NCBI GenBank assembly: GCA_046350555.1
Contig: JAXMAF010000037.1
Coordinates: 1 to 38,516 of the forward strand
Direction of reading: 5' to 3'
Length of the DNA: 38,516 bases
DNA from: JAXMAF01 sp046350555
GTDB lineage: Bacteria > Planctomycetota > Phycisphaerae > Phycisphaerales > SM1A02
The notes under the pieces are model-generated. The model was given only the letters and a program-made list of their open reading frames with translations, made no database searches and was not told the origin of the DNA. Positions 8,028-16,279 of this stretch are shown here, piece after piece. Positions within the stretch are counted from its first letter, which is position 1. Each line of letters starts with the position of its first letter. A program made the translations under genes and the position numbers.

Positions 8028-9320
8028 ATGAGCCATCGAATCCTGCTCGTCTCGCACGTGCCGCCCGTTCCGACGAACACCGGCGGCAACCAGCGCACCA
8101 ACCTGCTGCACCGGGCGCTCGCGGCGCTGGGCGAGGTCGATCTGCTCCTGCTGCGTGACGAGTCGGAGGTCGACCCCGCGGATCTCGCGACGCTCCGCGA
8201 GCAGCACGGCCTGCGGGCGTGCGTGCCGCGCCTGCCCCGTGGCCGGCGGCGGCCCGTGGATGCGGGTGCGGCCCTCCGCCCGTCGCTGGTCGACCGCGCC
8301 GCGGCCATGCCAGCGGGCGCGACGCCCTCGACTTCGCTCCCGAACCGGCGCTGGCCGACGCGGCGCGGCTTGCGCTTGTCGCGGAGCGAGGTCACGCGGT
8401 CGCCGTCGTGCGCCGTACCTGCGCGCCCGGGAAGGTCGACCTGTTCGGGCCTTCCTGTGGCCATCGGCGTCGACGGCGTCGACGACGAAGTGCTGCGGCT
8501 CGCGGCTGGAGCGCGACGACCTGTCGCCCGTCCGGCGGCTCGCCCTGCGCGCCAGCTTGCGTCGATCGACGGCGTCATCGATCCGCTGGCGCGCCGCGCC
8601 AGCGTGCAGCGGATCGCCAAGCCATCCGATCGCCGCCGGCCGGCGCTGCGCGACGCGGCCGTGCTGCCGAACATCCCCTTCGTGCGCGAGGAAGCGCGCC
8701 GCGGCGCTCCTTTGCAGCGGGAGAGCCGCACGCTGCTGGTCGTGGGCACGCTCTGGCATCGTCCGAACCACGACGCGATCGACCGCTTCCTCGCCGGGCT
8801 GGGCCGAGGTCCTCGCGCGAGCCGCCCGAGGCGGGCTTCGGATCGTCGGCTCCGGCATGACCGACGAGCAGCGTCGCGCTGGTCGACGTTCGCGGGCGTC
8901 GAGCCGATCGGCTTCGTCGAGGACCTCTCCGCGGAATATCGGCGCTGTGCCTTGGCGGCTGTGCACGGTCGAGGAGGGCGGCGGCACCAACATCAAGGTG
9001 GCGGAGGCGTACGCCTTTGCCCGCCCGTGCGTGCTCAGCCCGCACGCGTTCCGCGGCTACGAGGGAGCTTGGCGGCGCAGGATTCCCCGAGCCCAGCGCC
9101 TGGGTCGGCGCTCACCGGCGTCGACATCGCGGCGGGCTGCGTGCGGCTCCTGGGCGATCCGGAGCTTCGCGATGCGATGGCCCGGCGCGGGCGGGCGGCG
9201 TGCGCCGAACGGCTCTCCTTCGCGACCTTCGCCGCGATCGTGGCTCGCGACGTGGCGCCCTTGCTCGATCCGCGCGGCGCGCGGATCCACGGGGACGCGC
9301 ATGACACGCGCCCCAGTTGA
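8028..9320 (+). pseudogene. Glycosyltransferase (GT-B type), multiply frameshifted
   Basis: The protein begins MSHRILLVSHVPPVPTNTG.N with a G.N loop typical of GT4-like glycosyltransferases acting on surface polysaccharides. The coding frame changes at least six times. After about 8300 the natural frame reads RDALDFAPEPALADAARLAL; later it passes through GVDGVDDEVLRLA, LERDDLSPVRRLALRA, RTLLVVGTLWHRPNHDAIDR, GLRIVGSGMTDEQRRA, FAGVEPIGFVEDLSAEYRR and EEGGGTNIKVAEAYAFARP, ending with GVDIAAGCVRLLGDPELRD. The GGGTNIKVAEAYAFARPCV block is the C-terminal donor-sugar site (E..E/G-rich loop). About 430 codons overall, normal for the family. Such dense indels suggest assembly error or an old pseudogene; every block remains well conserved, which favours error. 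The last 19 bases fall inside a dispersed repeat. Confidence 0.7.
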
Positions 9321-9409
9321 TCCTCGCGCCCCACCCAACCCAATCCCGCCGTGAGGCGCCGCTGTGGGCAAGGGGTCGAACGCATGGAGGTCTACTGGAG
9401 TCCGTATCA
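9302..9409 (+). repeat. 108-bp dispersed TIR element, copy 1
   Basis: The left end begins TGACACGCGCCCCAG and the right end finishes CTGGAGTCCGTATCA, whose reverse complement begins TGATACGGACTCCAG; 16 of the first 22 positions of the two ends match. The core carries CGCCCCACCCAACCC and GTGGGCAAGGGGTCGAACGC. The last three bases are the stop codon (TGA on the minus strand) of the NodT-like gene. The frameshifted glycosyltransferase also ends inside this copy, at 9318-9320. Confidence 0.9.
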
Positions 9410-10891
9410 CACGCCGCCGAGCGCCTTGTAGAGCGAGATCAGGTCGATGGCGACGTCCTGTCGCGTCCGGGCGAGGTCGTCCTCCGCGATCGTCAGGGCG
9501 CGCTGGGCGTCGAGCACGCTCAGGAAGTCGCCGATGCCCCGCTCGTAGCGGTCGGTCGCGAGCGCCACGCGAAGCTGGTTCGACTCGACCGCGTCGGCGA
9601 GCAGCCGCTCCGACTCCTGGTCGTGGCGATGCGCCGCGAGCGCGTTCTCGACCTCCTCCAGGGCGGTGAGCACGGTGCGCCGATACGCGAGCTGCGCCTG
9701 CTCGAACCGGGCATCCTCGACGGCGATGTTCCCGCGGATGCGCCCGCCGTCGAAGACCTTCCACGTGATGGATGGTCCGAAGCTGTACGTGCGGCTGGCG
9801 CTCTCGAAGACATCGGAGAAGTCCTGCGCCGCGAGGCCCACCGATCCCAGCAGGAAGAAGCGCGGATAGAGCTCGCTCGTGGCGACGCCGATGCGGGCGC
9901 ACGCGGCGGCGGCGAGCTCCTGGGCGCGGCGCAGGTCGGGCCGGCGCTGAAGCAGCTCCTCCGGCGGTCCCGGGTCGATGTTGGATGGTCCGACGGGGAT
10001 CGGCGCGGGGACGGCGAGCTCGTCCACGAGCGCCTCGGGCGGCTCGCCGACGAGCACGCCGAGTCGATGCGACGCCGCGGCGATGCCCTGGCGGAACAAC
10101 GGCAGCGCGGCCTCGGTCGCGGAGAGCTGCGCGCGGGCGCCGGCCACGTCGAGCTCGCTGGTGAGTCCCGCGCGGTAGCGGCTGTCGGTGAGCGCCACGG
10201 AGTCGCGCTGCTGCGCCGCGTTCTGCGCGGCGAGCTCGAGCCGCCGCTGGAATCCGCGCAGCTCGGCGTAGTTGCGGGCCACCTCGGCGACCAGCGTGAC
10301 GAGCGTGTCGCGCTGGAGCGCCTCGGCCGCCTTGATGTCGGCGCTGGCCGCCTCGACGGCGCGCTGCGTGCGGCCGAAGACGTCGAGTTCCCAATTCGCG
10401 TCGAAGGATCCGTCCCAGACGTTCGACGGTCCCGGATCGAAGCCGGGGCTCTCGACGACGTTCTCGCTCTGCCTGCTGCGGTCGAAGCTGCCGAGGGCAC
10501 TGATCTGCGGGTAGAAGTCGGCGGCGACGACGCGGCGGAGCCCGCGCGCCTCGAAGACGCGCTGCTGGGCGATGCGCAGGTCGAGGTTCGAGCCGATGGC
10601 GCGCACGACCAGGTCCTCGAGCGTCGCGTCGCCGAACGTCTGCCACCAGCCGACGAGCTGCGCCGCCTGGGGCGGCGCATCGGCGAACGTCTTGCGAGCC
10701 TCGGCGAAGCCGCCGGGCATGTCGACGATGGGCGTGGCGTAGTCGGGCCCGACCTTGCAGCCGCCGAGCGGGGCCGTCGCGGCCAGCGAGCCGAGCAGCG
10801 CGCCCGCCACGAGCAGCGACGATGCGTCGCCGCGCGGCGGCGCGCCGACGCGGCGGGGACGCGAGGGCCATGCAAGCCGTGCGCTGGTCAC
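9407..10891 (-). CDS. Efflux outer-membrane lipoprotein, NodT/TolC family
   Basis: A 494-residue outer-membrane factor that would form the exit duct of the ABC pump encoded upstream. The N-terminus has a signal with lipobox and Cys45 (ATAPLGGCKVGPDY), and KVGPDY is the standard start of mature NodT-family lipoproteins. Two OEP repeats follow, with LLQRRPDLRRAQELAAAACARIGVATSELYPRF split around residue 300 as the family landmark (RPD.R.AE..L.AA...IGVA....P). The C-terminal half ends SLYKALGG, also typical. The start GTG overlaps the adaptor stop (GTGA). The stop codon is the terminal TGA of dispersed repeat copy 1. The protein is last in a five-gene operon. Confidence 0.93.
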   Translation of the reverse strand: MTSARLAWPSRPRRVGAPPRGDASSLLVAGALLGSLAATAPLGGCKVGPDYATPIVDMPGGFAEARKTFADAPPQAAQLVGWWQTFGDATLEDLVVRAIGSNLDLRIAQQRVFEARGLRRVVAADFYPQISALGSFDRSRQSENVVESPGFDPGPSNVWDGSFDANWELDVFGRTQRAVEAASADIKAAEALQRDTLVTLVAEVARNYAELRGFQRRLELAAQNAAQQRDSVALTDSRYRAGLTSELDVAGARAQLSATEAALPLFRQGIAAASHRLGVLVGEPPEALVDELAVPAPIPVGPSNIDPGPPEELLQRRPDLRRAQELAAAACARIGVATSELYPRFFLLGSVGLAAQDFSDVFESASRTYSFGPSITWKVFDGGRIRGNIAVEDARFEQAQLAYRRTVLTALEEVENALAAHRHDQESERLLADAVESNQLRVALATDRYERGIGDFLSVLDAQRALTIAEDDLARTRQDVAIDLISLYKALGGV

Positions 10892-11967
10892 TGGTCGGCC
10901 CTCGCGAGCGGGGTGGCCGGCGTGTTCGGCGCGTCGATGAAGACGTCCACCTGCTGTCCCACATACGCCGGCAGCGCCTTGCGATCGAAGGCGTAGATCA
11001 CCTGGAGCACGCGGGTGTCGACCCGCTCGGTGCTGTCCCCGGTGAGGGACTTCTTGGGGACGACGAAGGGCTCGAAGCGCACGAAGCGCAGGTCGGTGCG
11101 GAGCGCCGTGTTGCCCCGAAGGAACGCGACGGCGCCGGCGCCGCCGGCGACGCGCCACGCGTCGTTCTCGTCCACGTCGACGCGCACGTGCAGCGGATCG
11201 ACGGTGCCGAGCAGCACCAGCGGCGTCGCCACCACGCCCGCGGTCGCGAACTCCCCGAGCCGGATGTTGAGCTGGAGCACCTCGCCGTCGACCGGGCTGC
11301 GCACCACGAGCCGCTCGATCTCGGTCTGGACGCGCTGCTGCTCGGCCTTGGCCGCCTCGACCTGGGCCCTCGAGATCGCCAGGTCGGGGGCCCACGCGCC
11401 GGCGAGCGTGGTGGCGAGCGTGGCCTGCGCATCGGCCAGCCTCGCCTCCGCGACCGTGACGGCGAAGCGGCGCCGGTCGAGCTCGTCGCGCGTCACGGCG
11501 CGCTTGTCCTCGATCGAATCCCACATCGCGAGGCGGCTCTTCGCGTCGGCGAGGAGCGCCTCGGCCTCGGCGACCCGCGCGTTGAGCGGGGCCACGTCCT
11601 CGGGCCGCGGGAGCGACTCGAGCCTGCGCAGGTTGGCGTTGGCCGAATCGACCGCGGCGGTCGCGACCGCGAGCTGCGCGCGGAGCTGGCGGGTGTCGAG
11701 CCGGAAGAGCGGATCGCCGGCCGTGACGGGCGTGCCGGCCTCGACGAAGACCGCCTCGACCGTGCCGGCGACCGGCGAACCGACGGCGATGTTGCGGCTG
11801 CTCGCCTCGATGATGCCGCTGCCCGCGACATAGGACGGGAAGGGCGGACCCGATGGCGAGGCGACTGGCTGCGCCGGCGGCGTGGTCTGCTCGCTGGCGC
11901 GCACCACGCGCAGCGCGAGGAGGATCCCGCCAAGGGCGAGGACGAGGAAGCTGTAGCGGAAGAGCAT
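10888..11967 (-). CDS. HlyD/DevB-type periplasmic adaptor (membrane fusion protein)
   Basis: A 359-residue adaptor linking the inner-membrane ABC transporter to the outer-membrane duct. It has one N-terminal membrane anchor (MLFRYSFLVLALGGILLAL). A biotinyl-lipoyl-like half follows, with RNIAVGSPVAGTVEAVFV and AGTPVTAGDPLFRLD (residues about 60-95). A long coiled-coil hairpin spans about 95-210 (TAAVDSANANLRRLE.. to ..KAEQQRVQTEIERL). The second lipoyl half is VVRSPVDGEVLQLNIRLGEF, and the beta-barrel includes DPLHVRVDVDENDAWRV. The arrangement matches DevB of cyanobacterial DevBCA exporters and E. coli YbhG. It is separated from the ATPase gene by about 100 bases with no recognised feature, and overlaps the NodT-like gene. 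Confidence 0.92.
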   Translation of the reverse strand: MLFRYSFLVLALGGILLALRVVRASEQTTPPAQPVASPSGPPFPSYVAGSGIIEASSRNIAVGSPVAGTVEAVFVEAGTPVTAGDPLFRLDTRQLRAQLAVATAAVDSANANLRRLESLPRPEDVAPLNARVAEAEALLADAKSRLAMWDSIEDKRAVTRDELDRRRFAVTVAEARLADAQATLATTLAGAWAPDLAISRAQVEAAKAEQQRVQTEIERLVVRSPVDGEVLQLNIRLGEFATAGVVATPLVLLGTVDPLHVRVDVDENDAWRVAGGAGAVAFLRGNTALRTDLRFVRFEPFVVPKKSLTGDSTERVDTRVLQVIYAFDRKALPAYVGQQVDVFIDAPNTPATPLARADQ

Positions 11968-12068
11968 GGGAGACGACCTGCCGGATGGGGCCTGGAAAGG
12001 ACGGTGTGGACGCGAAGCGCTGTTCGGGCGGGAGGGGTCGGGAGTGCGGACGCGACGGCGTCGATGGA

Positions 12069-12813
12069 TCAGGCCGTCGCCAGCTCCCCGGGCGTGCTGG
12101 CGATGCGCACGATGCGCCCGTCGTCCATCCGCGCGATGCGGTCGGCGAACTCGAAGATACGGGCGTCGTGGCTGACGATGATGAGCGTGCGATCGGGTCC
12201 GACCGCGACCTCGCGCAGCAGCTCCATCACGCGATGTCCGGTCTCGTGGTCGAGTGCGCTGGTCGGTTCGTCGCAGACGATGAGCCGCGGGTCGTGGACG
12301 AGCGAGCGGGCGATCGCGACGCCGCTGCTGTCCGCCGGAGGCTCGCGACGGCAGCGAGCGATGCCGCTCGCCGAGGCCGACGCGTCCGAGGATCTCCTTC
12401 GCCCGGCGCACCGCGGCGCGCCCCGTGCCGTTGAGCATGAGCGGGATGGCGACGTTCTCCGCGGCGGTCAGCGACGGCAGGAGATTGAACTGCTGGAACA
12501 CGAAGCCGATGTTGCGTCCGCGAAAGCGGGTCCGCGCCCGCCCGCGGAGACGGCGCATCTCGGCGCCGAGCACGATGCAGTCGCCCGCCGTCGCGTCGAG
12601 GATTCCGGCCATGACCGAGATCAGGGTCGTCTTCCCGCAGCCGGACGGCCCGATGAGCATCAGGAGCTCGCCGCGGGCGACGTCCAGGTCGATGCCGCGC
12701 AGCGCCTGCACGGCGTTGTCCCCGCGGCCGTACGTCTTGGTGACGCCGCGGCAGGAGACGGCGAGGGTTGGATGGGTGGCGATCATCGCGTGGTCGTCCC
12801 TGCGGCGGGTCAT
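12069..12813 (-). CDS. ABC transporter ATP-binding protein (DevA/LolD/MacB-like), one frameshift
   Basis: About 248 codons. Walker A is GPSGCGKTT, the Q-loop region is GFVFQQFNLLPSLTAAENVA, the signature is SGGQQ, and after the break the Walker B and D-loop read RLIVCDEPTSALD. A switch His follows in LIIVSHDARIFEFADRI. The frame is broken near 12335-12345, just after SGGQQ: the total length is one base more than a multiple of three, so a one-base insertion or two-base deletion is implied. The ATG at 12813 was chosen for its ATGA overlap with the permease; an ATG at 12786 is the alternative. The ATPase powers the FtsX-like permease encoded just upstream. All motifs are intact across the break, so the gene is probably functional in the organism. 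Confidence 0.88.
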
Positions 12814-13970
12814 CCCTTGAAGACGATCGCCGGCTCGAGGGTCAGCACCTTCCACATGCTGATCACCGCCGACAGGATGCAGATGAGGCCGATCGCCCCG
12901 GCGACGATCCCGAGCGTCTCGGGCAGGAGGCGGAAGGCGAGCTCGGTGCGCCCGGCGCTCGAGCCGAAGAGCGAGGCGGCGCCGACGCCGATGCCGTAGC
13001 CGATGAAGCCGACGCCGAACGCCTGGAGCAGGATCATGCGCAGCAGCAGCAGGTTCGACGCTCCCATCGCCTTCAGCGCGCCGAACTGCTTGAGGTTGTC
13101 GAGCGTGAAGTTGTAGAAGGTCTGCCCCGCGATCACGGTGCCGACGATCAGTCCCAGCATCGTCGAGATGCCGAAGTTGATCGGGATCCCGGTGTTCTTG
13201 AGGAAGTAGCGGACGGTGACCCACTTGAAGGCGGGGCCCGTGTAGGCCGCGAGCCTCGTCGCCGCCGTGATGCGCTGGCAGAGCTCCTCGGGCGCGATGC
13301 CTTCCTTGCCCTTGGCGACGATGAACGTCAGGAGCTTGCGTTCGCGCGGCGCGAAGCGCGTGGCGCGCGAGTACGTCGTGTAGACGACCGGCTGGCTCTG
13401 GAACGTGCGCGAGACGCGGCAGATGCCGACCACGACGGCGCGGTGGTCGTTGAGCTCGAGCGTGTCGCCGACCCGCAGCGGTACCGGCCTGCCGCCCGGC
13501 TCCGTCGGCGGCTTGGCCAGCTTTCCCTCGGCGCCGACGATGTCGACGATCACGCTCTCGGCGCGGCGCAGGTCGGCGAGCGAGCCCTCGATCATCTCGG
13601 GCGGGCCGCCGATGAGCGTCGCGTCGTCGAGCCCGACCACGTTGCACGTCTGGAACGTGCCGTCCGGGAGCCGGGCGCGCAGCAGTCCCTTGTAGATCGG
13701 CATGGCCCACTCGACGCCCTCGACGCCCCGCACGCGGTAGAGCTGCGTGTCCTGCATCGGCTTCAGGTCGTCGATCTGCTGCACCTTGGGATCCATGACC
13801 CAGACGTCGGGGTAGCTCGTGTCGTTGATGAAGCCGAAGGTGCGCGTCATCAGGCCCACGAAGATCGACATCTGCTGCGTCATGAGCAGCGCGGCGAAGG
13901 TGAGGCCGACGATGATGCCGATGAACTTGGCGCGATCGCCGACGAGCATCCGGATGGCGACGCTGTTCAT
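12810..13970 (-). CDS. ABC transporter permease, DevC/FtsX-like
   Basis: A 386-residue permease with the MacB/FtsX topology: one helix near the N-terminus (residues about 17-40, IGIIVGLTFAALLMTQQMSI), a large periplasmic domain of about 210 residues, and three C-terminal helices (about 265-290, 315-340, 355-380). Motifs such as FGALKAMGASNLLLLRMIL are typical of the FtsX domain cytoplasmic loop. Length and the single-polypeptide layout match DevC of the DevBCA glycolipid exporter. The start ATG overlaps the stop of the TetR gene (ATGA). Substrate cannot be deduced; lipids, glycolipids or drugs are carried by relatives. Confidence 0.92.
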   Translation of the reverse strand: MNSVAIRMLVGDRAKFIGIIVGLTFAALLMTQQMSIFVGLMTRTFGFINDTSYPDVWVMDPKVQQIDDLKPMQDTQLYRVRGVEGVEWAMPIYKGLLRARLPDGTFQTCNVVGLDDATLIGGPPEMIEGSLADLRRAESVIVDIVGAEGKLAKPPTEPGGRPVPLRVGDTLELNDHRAVVVGICRVSRTFQSQPVVYTTYSRATRFAPRERKLLTFIVAKGKEGIAPEELCQRITAATRLAAYTGPAFKWVTVRYFLKNTGIPINFGISTMLGLIVGTVIAGQTFYNFTLDNLKQFGALKAMGASNLLLLRMILLQAFGVGFIGYGIGVGAASLFGSSAGRTELAFRLLPETLGIVAGAIGLICILSAVISMWKVLTLEPAIVFKG

Positions 13971-14767
13971 GCGCGGACTCCTCGGCGGCGCAGGCCGCGG
14001 ACGCGCGACGGGCCCGGCTTCGCGCCCCGTTCCGGGCGCAGCGTCGGCCGCGGCGGCGCGTGCGCCGGCGCACCGTGGCGAGGCGCGCGGAGGCTCGCGA
14101 CCGCGGTGCGCACCACGTGCTCGGCAAGCGCATCGATCTCGCCCGGACCGTACCGGCCCGGGAACATGCGATCGAGCACCGGGCGGGCGAAGCGGAAGTA
14201 GAGGCACTGCGCAACGATCGACATCGCGCAGAGACGGATGTGCTCCGGATCGGTCCGACGCGGCGCCTGGCGGCGACCCGGATCCGGGTCGCGCATCCCG
14301 GCGTCGAGCTCGCGGATGATCCCTTCCAGGCGGCCGAAGTTGACGTTGATGTTGTCGCGGACGAGATCGTCCAGGGCCGCCGTCGGCGACGGCTCCGCCA
14401 TCTCCCGGCACATCAGGCGGCCGTGCCATGCGGGGCGACCCTCGTCGAGCACGCGACGAAGGAACGAGCGCACGAACGCAAGCAGGCGAGGCGCTGGCGG
14501 ATCGTCGGTGCGCGTGCCCAGATCGGGCGGATGCCGCTCGATCGAGCAGGTGTGCGCGTAGCGGAGCACCTCGGAGTAGAGCGTCGACTTGTCGCGGAAG
14601 TGGTAGTTCACCGCGGCGATGTTGGCGTTGGCGCGGCGGCAGATCTCCCGGACCGTCGTGGCGCGGTATCCGCGCTCGGCGAAGACCTCGCCCGCGGCGT
14701 GCAGCAGGCGGCGCCGCGTGTCGGCGGCGTCGTCGGCGGGGGGCGTTCGGGCGGTGCGGGCGGTCAT
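13967..14767 (-). CDS. TetR-family transcriptional regulator (CecR/YbiH-like)
   Basis: A 266-residue repressor. The N-terminal helix-turn-helix lies at about 15-65: TRRRLLHAAGEVFAERGYRA, TTVREICRRANANIAAVNYH and FRDKSTLYSEVLRYA. The ANANIAAVNYHF form is characteristic of the CecR/YbiH group with a DUF1956-type C-terminal domain, whose E. coli member controls an HlyD-ABC operon (ybhGFSR). The ATG at 14767 is preceded by GGAGGG; the upstream open frame is rejected. It is the first gene of the efflux operon and probably represses it through the palindrome at 14880-14895. The last 35 residues are Pro/Arg-rich and unlike the family. The stop overlaps the permease start. Confidence 0.92.
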   Translation of the reverse strand: MTARTARTPPADDAADTRRRLLHAAGEVFAERGYRATTVREICRRANANIAAVNYHFRDKSTLYSEVLRYAHTCSIERHPPDLGTRTDDPPAPRLLAFVRSFLRRVLDEGRPAWHGRLMCREMAEPSPTAALDDLVRDNINVNFGRLEGIIRELDAGMRDPDPGRRQAPRRTDPEHIRLCAMSIVAQCLYFRFARPVLDRMFPGRYGPGEIDALAEHVVRTAVASLRAPRHGAPAHAPPRPTLRPERGAKPGPSRVRGLRRRGVRA

Positions 14768-14879
14768 GAGGGCCCTCCGGGGAGGGGGGACGGGCGAGGC
14801 GGGACGGGCGAGGACGGGGGAGGGATGGATGCGAGGCGGGTCTCGCGCGGCTTCGGTGGACGCGGCCAGCCGCCGCCGA

Positions 14880-14929
14880 TCAAACATCTGTTTGAAACAA
14901 CGGTATGAAGCAGGCGTTGGTTCGGTCAA
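14880..14929 (-). promoter_or_regulatory. TetR operon promoter with perfect operator palindrome
   Basis: TCAAACATCTGTTTGA (14880-14895) is a perfect inverted repeat with 7-bp arms and a 2-base centre, strikingly AT-rich for this genome. On the minus strand a -35 box TTGACC (14924-14929) and a -10 box TACCGT (14900-14905) are separated by 18 bases, which places the start site inside the palindrome near 14893. A repressor bound there would block initiation. The intergenic stretch 14768-15093 otherwise holds the promoter of the next plus-strand gene. Confidence 0.75.
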
Positions 14930-15005
14930 GTTCGGGGCGCGACGAGGATCGGATTCGCGCCTGGCCGATGGCGTGCGGCGGACGACGAGGGATGCGGGCG
15001 GCGGT

Positions 15006-15088
15006 GTAGAGTCCGGTACCTCGGCCCGCGTTCGATCCCAGCGGCGGGGAACCCACCGCGCCCGGCGATGCCGCGCGCATTCGAGGAG
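15006..15088 (+). promoter_or_regulatory. Candidate -10 box and Shine-Dalgarno of the TIM-barrel gene
   Basis: TAGAGT at 15006-15011 fits the TANNNT pattern and would give a leader of about 75 bases. GAGGAG at 15083-15088, five bases before the ATG, is a good ribosome-binding site and fixes the start. This gene therefore follows the leadered mode, in contrast to the leaderless genes elsewhere. Confidence 0.45.
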
Positions 15089-15093
15089 CCGGC

Positions 15094-16234
15094 ATGTCCA
15101 GGCGCATGGTCAGCGCGGCGAGCGCGTCCGTCGTCCGCGTCAGCCGACGCGACCTTCTCCGCGGCGGCATCTATGGAGCGATCGCCGCGGCCGCGGCGCT
15201 TCCGGTGGCGGCCGAAGCGGCTCGGTGCGACCCGCGCGGAGGGCAGCTCGCCGCCGGCGCGGCCCGCCTCGCCGCCACCTGCGGCGCGTTCTCCGGCGGC
15301 GGCGCCGACGGCTCCGGCATCCTCCACGCCGGGCGCACCGCCAGCGGCGGCGCCGGGCGGCCCTGCGGCGCCCCCGGCTTCGGCGCCGCTCTTTCGGATC
15401 TCGCTCGCCGAATGGTCGTTCCACCGCGCGCTGCGCGGCGGCGGAATGGACCCGCTCGACTTCCCGCTCGTCGCGAAGCGCGACTACGGCATCGAGGCGG
15501 TCGAGTACGTGAACACCTTCAACATGATGGACTATCCGAAGGACGTCGCGCCGCGCGGTCCGGAGTGGCTTCGCCAGCTCAAGGCGCGCGGCGACGACCA
15601 CGGCGTCCGGCACGTGCTCATCATGTGCGACGCGCTTGGCGACCTGGGCGATCCCGACGAATCGAAGCGGCGCGCCGCCGTCGACCGGCACAAGCCGTGG
15701 GCCGAGGCGGCGAAGTTCCTCGGATGCCACTCGATCCGGGTCAACGCCCAGAGCGCCGGCACGTGGGACGAGCAGCGCGACCGCGCCGCGGCCGGACTTC
15801 GCGCGCTCTGCGAGTTCGCCGACGGGCTCGGCCTCAACGTGATCGTGGAGAACCACGGCGGCCTCTCGAGCAACGGCAAGTGGCTCGCCGAGACGATCCG
15901 CGCGGTCGGGCATCCGCGCGCGGGAACGTTGCCGGACTTCGGCAACTTCAACCTCGGCGACGGGAAGGAGTACGACCGCTACCTCGGCGTGTCGGAGCTC
16001 ATGCCCTTCGCGAAGGGCGTGAGCGCGAAGAGCCACGACTTCGTCGAGGAGGGCGAAGGCCGGGGCAACGAGAGGTTCACCGACTACCGCCGCATGCTCC
16101 GGATCGTCGTCGACGCCGGCTACCACGGATTCCTCGGCGTCGAGTACGAAGGCGATCGACTGAGCGAGCCCGACGGGATCAAGGCGACGAAGGCGCTGCT
16201 CGAGCGGGTGCGCGCGGAGATGGCCGCGGCCTGA
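15094..16234 (+). CDS. Tat-exported sugar phosphate isomerase/epimerase-like TIM-barrel protein, one frameshift
   Basis: The first frame encodes a twin-arginine signal: VSRRDLLRGG followed by IYGAIAAAAALPVAAEA. The frame then shifts by one base around 15210-15245, within a Pro/Ala-rich linker, and continues as the AP_endonuc_2/xylose-isomerase-like TIM barrel from LFRISLAEWSFHRAL to the end. Metal-site-like residues are visible: VEYVNTFNMMDYPKD (Glu on strand 2), LNVIVENHGGLSS (Glu-Asn-His), GTLPDFGNFNL (Asp), KGVSAKSHDF (His) and FLGVEYEGD (Glu). Total length is one base over a multiple of three. Such Tat-exported isomerase-like proteins are abundant in planctomycetes, mostly without known substrate. 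The gene is convergent with the CHAT protease. Confidence 0.85.
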
Positions 16235-16237
16235 CGT

Positions 16238-16275
16238 CGGCGCGGCGCGAGGCGGCCACGGAGCGCTCCGCGCCG
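16238..16275. terminator. GC-rich stem-loop between convergent genes
   Basis: CGGCGCGG (16238-16245) pairs with CCGCGCCG (16268-16275), and the loop contains the self-complementary GGAGCGCTCC. It sits between the stop codons of the TIM-barrel and CHAT genes. There is no T-tract on either strand, so termination is only suggested. Confidence 0.4.
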
Positions 16276-16279
16276 GTCG

